6,708 nucleotides of DNA from Candidatus Sulfotelmatobacter sp. (GTDB taxonomy: Bacteria; Acidobacteriota; Terriglobia; Terriglobales; SbA1), in assembly GCA_030151135.1 (NCBI GenBank), contig JASLEQ010000386.1, positions 1-6,708 on the forward strand. The letters are read 5' to 3'. Made by a program: the position numbers and the translations under genes. Below, piece by piece: positions 1 through 6,527 of the stretch. The first letter of the stretch is position 1. Each line of letters opens with the position of its first letter. Below the pieces are notes generated by a model, which worked only from the letters and a program-made list of their open reading frames with translations, ran no database searches and was not told the DNA's origin.

Positions 1-1
1 T

Positions 2-76
2 CTCGCACTCACAGACACGACCCTTGGTCCGATGCGATACCACGAATCGGCCCGGGACCTGCTTGGGCTTGAATGA
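2..76 (+). CDS. Possible C-terminal tail of an upstream gene (partial)
   Basis: A frame open from the left edge ends at a TGA at 74-76, with a tail reading ...ARDLLGLE-stop. It is the most coding-like of the three forward frames here because most third codon positions are G or C. At about 24 codons it is too short to recognise a family, and I assign no function. If real, it ends 21 bp before the chosen cheA start, which would put cheA inside a longer operon and explain why no promoter is evident upstream of it. The alternative is plain intergenic DNA. Confidence 0.3.
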   Translation, partial: LALTDTTLGPMRYHESARDLLGLE

Positions 77-97
77 AGGTTGGCCAAACGGCAAATT

Positions 98-2452
98 ATG
101 GATGAAATTGTTAAAGATTTTCTAATCGAAAGCAGAGAGAACCTCGATCGGCTGGATCAGGAACTCGTGAAACTGGAGTCTTCCCCCTCGTCAAAGGAAT
201 TGCTGGCGAGCGTCTTCCGGACGATCCATACGATTAAGGGCAGCTGCGGGTTTCTCGGTTTCGTGCGTCTGGAAAAGCTGGCCCATGCCGGGGAAAACCT
301 TCTTTCCAAGTTGAGGGACGGCGAACTCACGCTCACCTCTGAGGTGACGAGCGGGCTGCTCGCGATGGTTGACGCGGTGCGCCAGATGCTTGCCGCGATT
401 GAAACAACCTCGCGAGATGGTGAGGAAGATTACAAGGAACTCATTGAGCATCTCGCGGTTCTTCAGGTCTCACCATCAGCGTCCCCCAAAGCTATAGGAG
501 CCGGCGCCGCCGTGCAGGGCGCGACTTCCAAGCCACCAGATGCGCCTGACGCTATCCAGAAGGCATTGGCCGATCCCGCCAGGATCGGAGGCGTGCTGCT
601 GGAACGCGGACATGTGAGCCCTGAGGATCTGGCATCCGCCCTTGAGCAGCAAGAACTCGGGCGTAAGAAGCTTGGCGAGATTCTGATTGAAAAAGGAGTC
701 GCTCGTCCGGAAGACGTACTCGCAGCCCAAAAAACCGTGGAGGCTCGTAATCCGGATGCCGCCATCGAAACGATCCGGGTTGGCGTGAACCTGCTCGATC
801 GCTTGATGAACCTTGTCGGAGAGCTGGTCTTGGCCCGCAATCAACTGTTGCAGTTTTCCAGCACGCGCCAGGATGCGGGTTTTCAGGCGGTTTCCCAGCG
901 CATGAATCTGATTGCCACCGAACTGCAGGAAGAGGTCATGAAAACCCGCATGCAGCCCATCGGCAATGTCTGGGACAAATTCCCCCGCACGGTCCGCGAT
1001 CTGGCGTTGAGCTGCGGCCGCGAAGTCCGGCTTGAGATGGAGGGCCAGGACACGGAGTTGGACCGGACCATCATCGAAGCAATCAAAGATCCGCTCACTC
1101 ATCTGGTGCGCAACTCCATCGATCATGGGATCGAGCCGCCCACGGTCCGGGAACAAGCAGGAAAGAATGCTGCGGGCATTCTGAGACTGCGGGCTTTCCA
1201 TGAAGGGGGCCAGGTCAATATCGAAGTCAGCGATGATGGAGCCGGGTTGAATGCGGAGCGCATCCGGCAGAAGGCGATCGAGCGCGGAGTCATCTCGGCC
1301 CAGCAAGCCTCTCGCATGTCGGACCGCGACGTTTTCAACCTGATCTTCCTGCCCGGATTTTCCACCGCCCAGAAAGTCACGAATGTCTCTGGACGCGGCG
1401 TGGGCATGGACGTGGTGAAAACGAACGTGGAGAAGATTGGCGGAACGGTGGATGTTCAGTCCAGCGCGGGAAAAGGCACGACCGTCAAAATCAAGATTCC
1501 ACTCACCCTCGCAATCATCCCGGCGCTCATGATCACTTCGGGCGGAGAGCGGTTCGCCATACCCCAAGTCAGTCTTCTGGAGTTGGTGCGGATGGACGCG
1601 AGCGAGGCCGGCAAAGGAATCGAAATGGTTCACGGTGCTCCTGTTTATCGGCTCCGTGGGCGCCTGTTGCCGCTCGTATACCTGAACCGGGAATTGCAGC
1701 TTGCACCGAAGAGCCCGGTTGATGCGAAGGAAGACTCCACCGCGAACGTTGTCGTCGTCCAGGCTGACGGGCGTGAATTCGGCGTCGTCGTCGACGAGAT
1801 CACTGATACGGAAGAGATTGTAGTCAAGCCGCTCGGCCAGCAATTGAAGGGCATCACCACGTACTCAGGTGCGACGATCATGGGGGACGGCCGCGTCGCG
1901 CTGATTCTCGACATTCTCGGACTGGCGCAGATGGCTCAAGTCATTTCTGCGCAGGATTCGGCTCTGGAAAAAGAAGAGCAGAAGGTGGCGAGAGTCGAGG
2001 CCACCAGTGGATCGCAAACTTTGCTGGTTGTGCAGTGTGGAGAGCGCGCACGAATGGCGATTCCACTTTCTCTAGTGGCGCGGCTGGAAGAGTTTTCTTC
2101 TTCTTCCATCGAAATGGCAGGCGATCAGGAGGTCATGCAGTATCGCGGCCAGATCATGCCTCTGCTGCGGTTGTCCCGGGTCGCGACCTCTGAAGTAGCC
2201 GCTCCCGTGAAGACAGATGGAGACTCCCGCTTGCAGGTTGTCGTCTACTCCGAAGCGGGCCGCAGCGTGGGACTGGTCGTTGATCGCATCGTCGATATTG
2301 TGGACGAGAAACTTCTCGTTCAGACTCCGGCGCAACGGCAAGGAGTCCTTGGATCATCCGTGGTGCAGAAGCGCGTAACGGACATCCTCAACGTTCCCAG
2401 TGTCGTTCGCAACCTGATTCCAGGATTCTCGGAGTCGTCCTCAGCAACTTAG
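98..2452 (+). CDS. cheA: Chemotaxis-type histidine kinase CheA with MshEN-like insert and two CheW-like domains
   Basis: Cytoplasmic kinase that autophosphorylates under control of receptor and CheW, then phosphorylates response regulators such as CheB. Residues are numbered from ATG 98. The HPt domain (about 1-122) has the phosphoacceptor H44 in HTIKGSCGFLG. An Ala/Pro-rich linker (125-152) follows, then a tandem MshEN-like motif (162-214) where P2 would be expected. The P3 dimerisation helices are at about 225-289. The ATPase domain has an intact N box (HLVRNSIDHG, 335-344), G1 (DDGAG, 379-383), F box (FLPGFSTA, 417-424), G2 (GRGVGMD, 432-438) and G3 (GKGTT, 458-462), so it should be active. 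Two CheW-like regulatory domains follow (about 474-614 and 636-774), where E. coli CheA has one. I chose ATG 98 because MDEIVKDFLIES is the usual family N-terminus. An in-frame TTG at 80 would add six residues and is bounded by a stop at 74-76. Neither start has a well-spaced Shine-Dalgarno. Confidence 0.96.
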   Translation: MDEIVKDFLIESRENLDRLDQELVKLESSPSSKELLASVFRTIHTIKGSCGFLGFVRLEKLAHAGENLLSKLRDGELTLTSEVTSGLLAMVDAVRQMLAAIETTSRDGEEDYKELIEHLAVLQVSPSASPKAIGAGAAVQGATSKPPDAPDAIQKALADPARIGGVLLERGHVSPEDLASALEQQELGRKKLGEILIEKGVARPEDVLAAQKTVEARNPDAAIETIRVGVNLLDRLMNLVGELVLARNQLLQFSSTRQDAGFQAVSQRMNLIATELQEEVMKTRMQPIGNVWDKFPRTVRDLALSCGREVRLEMEGQDTELDRTIIEAIKDPLTHLVRNSIDHGIEPPTVREQAGKNAAGILRLRAFHEGGQVNIEVSDDGAGLNAERIRQKAIERGVISAQQASRMSDRDVFNLIFLPGFSTAQKVTNVSGRGVGMDVVKTNVEKIGGTVDVQSSAGKGTTVKIKIPLTLAIIPALMITSGGERFAIPQVSLLELVRMDASEAGKGIEMVHGAPVYRLRGRLLPLVYLNRELQLAPKSPVDAKEDSTANVVVVQADGREFGVVVDEITDTEEIVVKPLGQQLKGITTYSGATIMGDGRVALILDILGLAQMAQVISAQDSALEKEEQKVARVEATSGSQTLLVVQCGERARMAIPLSLVARLEEFSSSSIEMAGDQEVMQYRGQIMPLLRLSRVATSEVAAPVKTDGDSRLQVVVYSEAGRSVGLVVDRIVDIVDEKLLVQTPAQRQGVLGSSVVQKRVTDILNVPSVVRNLIPGFSESSSAT
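581..739 (+). other. MshEN-like tandem motif within CheA (candidate cyclic-di-GMP-binding module)
   Basis: Encodes CheA residues 162-214 (numbered from ATG 98). Two 24-residue units (162-185 and 191-214) are separated by exactly five residues. Unit 1 begins RIG and has Leu at unit position 6, Gly at 10, Val at 12, Leu at 17, Ala-Leu at 20-21 and Gln at 24. Unit 2 begins KLG, has Leu at 6, Gly at 10 and Val at 17, and is looser at its C-terminal end. This matches the 24-5-24 layout I recall for MshEN domains, the GspE/PilB N-terminal type that binds cyclic-di-GMP. The motif layout is seen directly; ligand binding is inference, since many GspE-N-like domains may not bind it. Confidence 0.65.
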
Positions 2453-2455
2453 GAG
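2451..2455 (+). promoter_or_regulatory. cheW ribosome binding site overlapping the cheA stop
   Basis: AGGAG lies 5 nt before the cheW ATG at 2461, and its first two bases are the last two of the cheA TAG stop (2450-2452). A ribosome terminating on cheA would sit on the cheW start signal. This suggests translational coupling of kinase and scaffold, which is an inference. Confidence 0.8.
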
Positions 2456-2460
2456 AGCCT

Positions 2461-2922
2461 ATGGCGTCCACGCAACAGTTTTGCACTTTTTTTCTTGAAG
2501 GCCACGTCTTCGGCACTCCAGTCCCTAAGGTGCAGGAAGTGATTCAGCATCAGGAAATGACTCGTGTTCCGCTCTCGCCGTCGGTAGTGAGCGGCCTGAT
2601 CAATCTCCGCGGCCAGATCGTATCAGCAATTGATTTGCGGCGTCGCCTCGGTCTTCAGGAACGGCCCGCCGGGCAGTTGCCCATGAACGTGGTGGTTCGT
2701 ACCTCCGAGGGAGCGGTCAGTCTTCTGGTCGACGAAATCGGAGATGTGATCGAAGTGGAAGAAGAGACCCTTGAGCCACCTCCCGAAACGCTGCAGGGAT
2801 TTGCGCGGGAAGTGGTAAGCGGCGTGTACAAGCTTTCCGGACGGTTGCTGCTGGCGCTCGATATTGACCGGGTCGTGGACTTGAGCGACCAGATCAAGAC
2901 CAAGGCCACGCGTGAGTTTTAG
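2461..2922 (+). CDS. cheW: Chemotaxis scaffold protein CheW
   Basis: A 153-residue single-domain adaptor that links the receptor tip to the CheA P5-type domain in the cytoplasmic signalling array. The CheW fold spans nearly the whole protein. The conserved GLINLRG segment is at 45-51, with R50 equivalent to the Arg in the E. coli NLRG motif that matters for receptor contact. It is followed by IVSAIDLRRRLGL, the second-subdomain strand SLLVDEIGDVIEV (87-99) and the C-terminal LLLALDIDRVV. Length is typical for the family. ATG 2461 is supported by a strong, well-placed AGGAG, and the N-terminus (QQFCTFFLEGHVFGTPV) lines up with the first beta strands of CheW. It lies 8 bp after cheA and is almost certainly cotranscribed with it. 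I see no missing motif or truncation. Confidence 0.95.
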   Translation: MASTQQFCTFFLEGHVFGTPVPKVQEVIQHQEMTRVPLSPSVVSGLINLRGQIVSAIDLRRRLGLQERPAGQLPMNVVVRTSEGAVSLLVDEIGDVIEVEEETLEPPPETLQGFAREVVSGVYKLSGRLLLALDIDRVVDLSDQIKTKATREF

Positions 2923-2937
2923 TCGGTTCAGATTTGT

Positions 2938-2953
2938 CTCCGCCCGAGCGGGG
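2938..2953 (+). other. Short hairpin in the cheW-mcp gap
   Basis: CTCCGC (2938-2943) can pair with GCGGGG (2948-2953), with one T-G wobble, around a CCGA tetraloop. There is no following T-run, so it is not a convincing terminator. It sits 8 nt upstream of the mcp Shine-Dalgarno and may only be chance pairing in GC-rich DNA. Confidence 0.25.
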
Positions 2954-2961
2954 AAAACATC

Positions 2962-2967
2962 AAGGAG
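2962..2967 (+). promoter_or_regulatory. mcp ribosome binding site
   Basis: AAGGAG lies 6 nt before ATG 2974. It fixes the start, because the other nearby ATG (2969) is out of frame and hits a stop after two codons. Confidence 0.8.
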
Positions 2968-2973
2968 AATGGC

Positions 2974-5373
2974 ATGAAAAGCGTGCGGAGAAAAACATCG
3001 AAGTCCAGCGAGCAGTTCAACGAGTACCAGGCCCAGATTTTCGCGATTAACAAGGCCCAGCCGGTCATCCGGTACGACATGAATGGCATCATTCTGGACG
3101 CGAATAGCAACTTCGAGGCACTGGCCGGATTCAGCCGGGAAGAACTGGTTGGAAAACATATCAGCATCTTCGTCGACGACGTCACCCGGCAGAGCGCCGA
3201 ATACAAAGCAGAGAGCCAGAAAATTGGCGAAACACTACGATCCGGTGAGTGTATTAACGGAGAAGGGAAGAGAACACTTCGCGGCAAGGACCTCTGGGTC
3301 GAATTCTCATACACGCCGGTTCTCGATCGGGAGGGCAAGCCGTATGAGGTGATCAATGTTCTTCGGGATATAACGAAACGAATACTTGCCTCTGCCGACC
3401 ACCAGGGACAGATCGATGCCATCAGCAAGTCGCAGGCGGTGATCGAATTCAACATGGATGGAACGGTCCGGGCAGCCAATGACAACTTTCTGAATGCGCT
3501 CGGCTACACCCTCGATGAAATCAAAGGCAAACATCACAGCATGTTTGTTGAGGAAAGTTTTAAAAACAGCATTGCCTATACTGAATTCTGGGCGAAGCTC
3601 AACCGGGGCGAATACGACGCCGCCGAGTACAAGCGCATTGGAAAAGGTGGGCGCGAGGTCTGGATTCAAGCTTCCTATAACCCGATCTTTGACCTGAACG
3701 GAAAGCCATTCAAGGTCGTGAAATATGCGACCGATGTCACCCGGCAGAAACTGCAAAATGCGGACTATCGGGGCCAGATTGACGCCATCAGCAAAGCGCA
3801 AGCGGTGATCGAATTCAACATGGACGGGACGGTCCTCACTGCCAATGAGAATTTCCTGAATGCGCTGGGTTACACGCTGGACGAGATCAAAGGCCGTCAT
3901 CACAGCATGTTTGTGGACGAAGCTTACCGCAAGACCTCGGATTACAAGGAGTTCTGGGCTAAGCTCAACCGGGGAGAGTATCAGGCTGCGGAATACAAGC
4001 GCATCGGAAAAGGCGGGCGTGAAGTTTGGATCCAGGCTTCCTATAACCCGATCTTCGATCTCAACCGAAAGCCATTCAAGGTCGTCAAGTATGCGACGGA
4101 TATAACAACGCAAAAGAACGCAATCGATGCCATGATGAAAGACACCATGACGCTCTCTAAGGCGGCCGTGGAAGGCAGATTAGCAACCCGCGCCGATGCC
4201 AGCAAGCACCAGGGGGACTATCGAAAAGTTGTTGAAGGTGTCAACGCCACGCTCGACGCCGTCATTGGTCCGCTCAACGTAGCCGCAAAATATGTGGACG
4301 ACATCTCTGCCGGTCTCGTCGAAGCCAGCACAGTCCTTCAGGCGATGGCTGACAACGACTATACGCGCCGCGTAGCCGACTCCACCAAGCGGGTAAAGAT
4401 CACCGACAACTACAATGGTGACTTCAATACCATCAAGAACAACCTGAATGCCTGCGTGGACGCACTGGCACGAGTGGGCGCGGCAACCAACAGCACCGCG
4501 GATACCCTACAAACCAGCATGCAATCCATTGCGCAGAATGCACAGTCCCTGTCGAGTTCTTCCCATCAACTGGCCGCGACCAGCCAGCAAATGAGCAGCA
4601 ATGCCGAAGAGACGTCGGCTCAGGCCAGCACTGTCGCAACCGCCACTCAGCAGGTCACAACGAATCTGAACAGCGTAGCGACCGGCGCCGAGGAGATGAC
4701 TTCGACGGTACAGAGCATTTCCAGTAATGCCAGTGAAGCAGCGAAGGTAGCAGGCGAGGCCGTGAAGACTGCAACTTCCGCGAATGAAACCGTGGCGAAA
4801 CTAGGAGAATCCAGCGCCGAGATCGGCCAGGTGATCAAGGTGATCACCTCTATTGCGCAACAGACTAACCTGCTGGCCCTTAATGCGACGATCGAGGCCG
4901 CTCGTGCCGGAGAAGCCGGGAAGGGGTTCGCTGTTGTGGCCAACGAGGTCAAGGAACTGGCGAAGCAAACGGCGAAAGCTACCGAGGATATCAGCCAGAA
5001 AATTACCGCGATCCAGGACGATACCAAGCGGGCCGTTGATTCGATTGGCAGCATCACATCCATCATTCACCAGATCAACGATATCTCCGGAACGATCGCT
5101 ACGGCGGTGGAAGAGCAAAGCGCGACGACGAACGAAATGTCGCGCAACGTGCAGGAAGCTGCTAAGGGCTCCGGGGAAATTTCACATAACATCCAAGGAG
5201 TCGCTGCCGCGGCGGAAAGCACTACGCGGGGCGCGCAGGATACGCTCAAGGCCGCCCAGCAACTTACCGAGATGGCTGCGCAATTGCAAACCCTGGTCGA
5301 TAAATTCAAGCTGACCGCCAGCGCGATTCCGTCCAGTCCCGTAAATGCTCGGGCAGCGAAGGCGTCGGCCTAG
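2974..5373 (+). CDS. Soluble methyl-accepting chemotaxis protein: PAS-PAS-PAS, two HAMP-like units, MCP signalling domain
   Basis: A 799-residue receptor with no signal peptide or membrane segment, so it should sense a cytoplasmic cue. Three PAS domains are at about 18-135, 143-258 and 265-380. PAS2 and PAS3 are close copies; PAS1 is divergent. Residues 385-505 hold two HAMP-like units with related helices at 413-435 and 481-502 (period about 68). The MCP coiled-coil hairpin runs from about 510 to 780. Its tip region includes [19 protein letters not shown] (629-647), the receptor-trimer and CheA/CheW contact segment. Glu/Gln pairs at 538/539, 545/546, 559/560 and 573/574 are spaced by multiples of seven, and another is at 713/714, as expected for methylation sites. 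The C-terminus (ARAAKASA) lacks an NWETF-type CheR tether. The architecture recalls BdlA- or Aer-like soluble PAS receptors. FAD or heme binding is possible but not shown. It lies between cheW and cheB, so it is probably the cognate receptor. Confidence 0.95.
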   Translation: MKSVRRKTSKSSEQFNEYQAQIFAINKAQPVIRYDMNGIILDANSNFEALAGFSREELVGKHISIFVDDVTRQSAEYKAESQKIGETLRSGECINGEGKRTLRGKDLWVEFSYTPVLDREGKPYEVINVLRDITKRILASADHQGQIDAISKSQAVIEFNMDGTVRAANDNFLNALGYTLDEIKGKHHSMFVEESFKNSIAYTEFWAKLNRGEYDAAEYKRIGKGGREVWIQASYNPIFDLNGKPFKVVKYATDVTRQKLQNADYRGQIDAISKAQAVIEFNMDGTVLTANENFLNALGYTLDEIKGRHHSMFVDEAYRKTSDYKEFWAKLNRGEYQAAEYKRIGKGGREVWIQASYNPIFDLNRKPFKVVKYATDITTQKNAIDAMMKDTMTLSKAAVEGRLATRADASKHQGDYRKVVEGVNATLDAVIGPLNVAAKYVDDISAGLVEASTVLQAMADNDYTRRVADSTKRVKITDNYNGDFNTIKNNLNACVDALARVGAATNSTADTLQTSMQSIAQNAQSLSSSSHQLAATSQQMSSNAEETSAQASTVATATQQVTTNLNSVATGAEEMTSTVQSISSNASEAAKVAGEAVKTATSANETVAKLGESSAEIGQVIKVITSIAQQTNLLALNATIEAARAGEAGKGFAVVANEVKELAKQTAKATEDISQKITAIQDDTKRAVDSIGSITSIIHQINDISGTIATAVEEQSATTNEMSRNVQEAAKGSGEISHNIQGVAAAAESTTRGAQDTLKAAQQLTEMAAQLQTLVDKFKLTASAIPSSPVNARAAKASA
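3409..4116 (+). repeat. Tandem PAS duplication within mcp (period 366 bp)
   Basis: Two 342-bp units (3409-3750 and 3775-4116) encode PAS2 and PAS3. By eye, 18 of 114 residues differ, about 84% identity. The DNA differs at many synonymous positions but keeps long identical stretches, for example around the ATCGAATTCAACATGGA segment. This is an in-frame internal duplication that is old enough to have gathered silent changes while the protein stayed conserved. PAS1 (from about 3034) belongs to the same fold but is much more diverged. Confidence 0.9.
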
Positions 5374-5378
5374 AAACC

Positions 5379-5411
5379 TACAGACTGCAGCGCCCGTCGC
5401 TGCAGTCTGTA
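5379..5411 (+). repeat. Perfect 14-bp inverted repeat (stem-loop) between mcp and cheB
   Basis: TACAGACTGCAGCG (5379-5392) is the exact reverse complement of CGCTGCAGTCTGTA (5398-5411), separated by the 5-nt loop CCCGT. It starts 5 bp after the mcp stop and ends 26 bp before the cheB start. No T-run follows on either strand, so it is not a standard intrinsic terminator. In RNA it would be a stable hairpin that could protect the 3' end of mcp mRNA, cause partial termination, or mark a processing point that lowers cheB relative to the upstream genes. As DNA it could be a palindromic protein site. The repeat is certain; its role is not. Confidence 0.85.
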
Positions 5412-5423
5412 CTTCGTGGTAAC

Positions 5424-5428
5424 AGGGA
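5424..5428 (+). promoter_or_regulatory. cheB ribosome binding site supporting a GTG start
   Basis: AGGGA lies 9 nt before GTG 5438. The encoded SKKRVLLVDDAAVVRKVL is the expected N-terminus of a receiver domain, so the GTG start is well supported, though the site is weaker than those of cheW and mcp. Confidence 0.65.
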
Positions 5429-5437
5429 ACTTCAGCA

Positions 5438-6514
5438 GTGTCCAAGAAACGCGTATTGCTCGTCGATGATGCCGCAGTCGTTCGGAAAGTCCTAAGCCGG
5501 GAGATTGCCAAGTGCCCGGATATTGAGGTTGCCGCGACAGCTTCCAACGGCCGGATCGCACTCGCAAAGTTTCCTTCGGTGAAACCGGATATTATCCTGC
5601 TCGACATTGAGATGCCCGAGATGGACGGCCTCGAAACGGTTCGGGAACTGCGTAAGCTGGATTCATCCGTTCCCATCATCATGTTCAGCACGCTTACCGA
5701 GCGTGGTGCTTCGGTAACTCTCGAAGCTCTTTCCTCGGGAGCCACCGACTATGTCACCAAGCCCAGCAACCTCGATCCAAACTCTTCCGATGTCATCACT
5801 CGCGACCTGATTCCAAAGATTCGGGGTCTTTGCCAACTTGGAGCTGCACCGGTCGTTACGGCTCCTGAACTCGCTCCGCGAACAGTTCTCCTTCACGCAA
5901 CTCCCAGGCTTCTTGCTCCAGCGCGGATCGTTGTCATTGGCGTTTCAACCGGCGGACCTGACGCGCTTGCCCGGGTGCTGCCCTTGCTTCCCGCACCATT
6001 TCCGGTGCCGGTGCTGATTGCGCAACACATGCCGCCCATTTTCACCGCCATGCTTGCAGCCCGGCTTAGCAGCAAGTCCCAGGTACCAGTGCGGGAGTGC
6101 GTTTCTGGCGAACCCTTAGCCCCGCGGGGCGCTGTGCTGGCACCAGGCGACTATCACATGATCGTTGCCCCGTCTGGACAATCGTTAGTGCTTAAGACTC
6201 ACCAGGCTCCGAAAGAAAATTTCTGTCGCCCGTCGGTCGACGTGCTCTTTCGATCGGTAGCCGAGGCGTTCGGCGAACGCACGCTGGCCGTCATTCTCAC
6301 CGGGATGGGCCAGGACGGTCTGAAAGGTTGTGAACTGCTTCGCTCCAAGGGCGCCCGTATCTATGTTCAGGACGAAGCTAGCAGCGTGGTATGGGGTATG
6401 CCCGGCCTGGTCGCTCGGGCTGGACTAGCGGACAAAGTTCTTCCGTTGAACCTGATTGCTTCCGAAATCGTTCGGGCCACAACTCTACAGGTTGCTGCCA
6501 GTGCCACGTCTTGA
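5438..6514 (+). CDS. cheB: Protein-glutamate methylesterase/glutaminase CheB
   Basis: A 358-residue adaptation enzyme. When phosphorylated by CheA it hydrolyses methyl esters on receptor glutamates, and it may deamidate glutamines, resetting receptor activity. The receiver domain (about 4-122) has the acidic pair D10/D11, phosphoacceptor D56 (LLDIEMPEMDGLE), T85 and K108 (VTKPS), all the residues needed for phosphotransfer. A linker at about 123-162 joins it to the methylesterase domain (about 163-350). The predicted catalytic triad is S170 in GVSTGG, H197 in QHMPP and D293 in TGMGQDG, which correspond to E. coli S164, H190 and D286. Length is normal for the family and I see no lesion. The start is GTG with a modest AGGGA upstream. 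The QQ pairs in the neighbouring receptor would be natural deamidation targets. It is the last gene of the run, converging on a PilZ gene. Confidence 0.97.
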   Translation: MSKKRVLLVDDAAVVRKVLSREIAKCPDIEVAATASNGRIALAKFPSVKPDIILLDIEMPEMDGLETVRELRKLDSSVPIIMFSTLTERGASVTLEALSSGATDYVTKPSNLDPNSSDVITRDLIPKIRGLCQLGAAPVVTAPELAPRTVLLHATPRLLAPARIVVIGVSTGGPDALARVLPLLPAPFPVPVLIAQHMPPIFTAMLAARLSSKSQVPVRECVSGEPLAPRGAVLAPGDYHMIVAPSGQSLVLKTHQAPKENFCRPSVDVLFRSVAEAFGERTLAVILTGMGQDGLKGCELLRSKGARIYVQDEASSVVWGMPGLVARAGLADKVLPLNLIASEIVRATTLQVAASATS

Positions 6515-6527
6515 CCTTTTCCCGCGG

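Noticed and set aside
1..97. Promoter upstream of cheA
   Set aside because: No convincing -35/-10 pair is visible in this short GC-rich stretch, and it may be the coding tail of an upstream gene.
476..1843. Long open frame of 455 codons on the - strand across cheA
   Set aside because: It lies fully antisense to conserved HPt-linker, P3 and kinase coding sequence. The translation shows no recognisable domain. Long antisense frames are common opposite GC-rich genes.
3307..4113. 268-codon - strand open frame with internal repeats
   Set aside because: Its repeats are just the antisense image of the PAS2/PAS3 duplication, and it shows no protein family signature of its own.
5379..5411. Intrinsic transcription terminator after mcp
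   Set aside because: The stem is strong but there is no T-run after it in either direction, and cheB follows as part of the same functional set. It is kept as an inverted repeat of unknown role instead.
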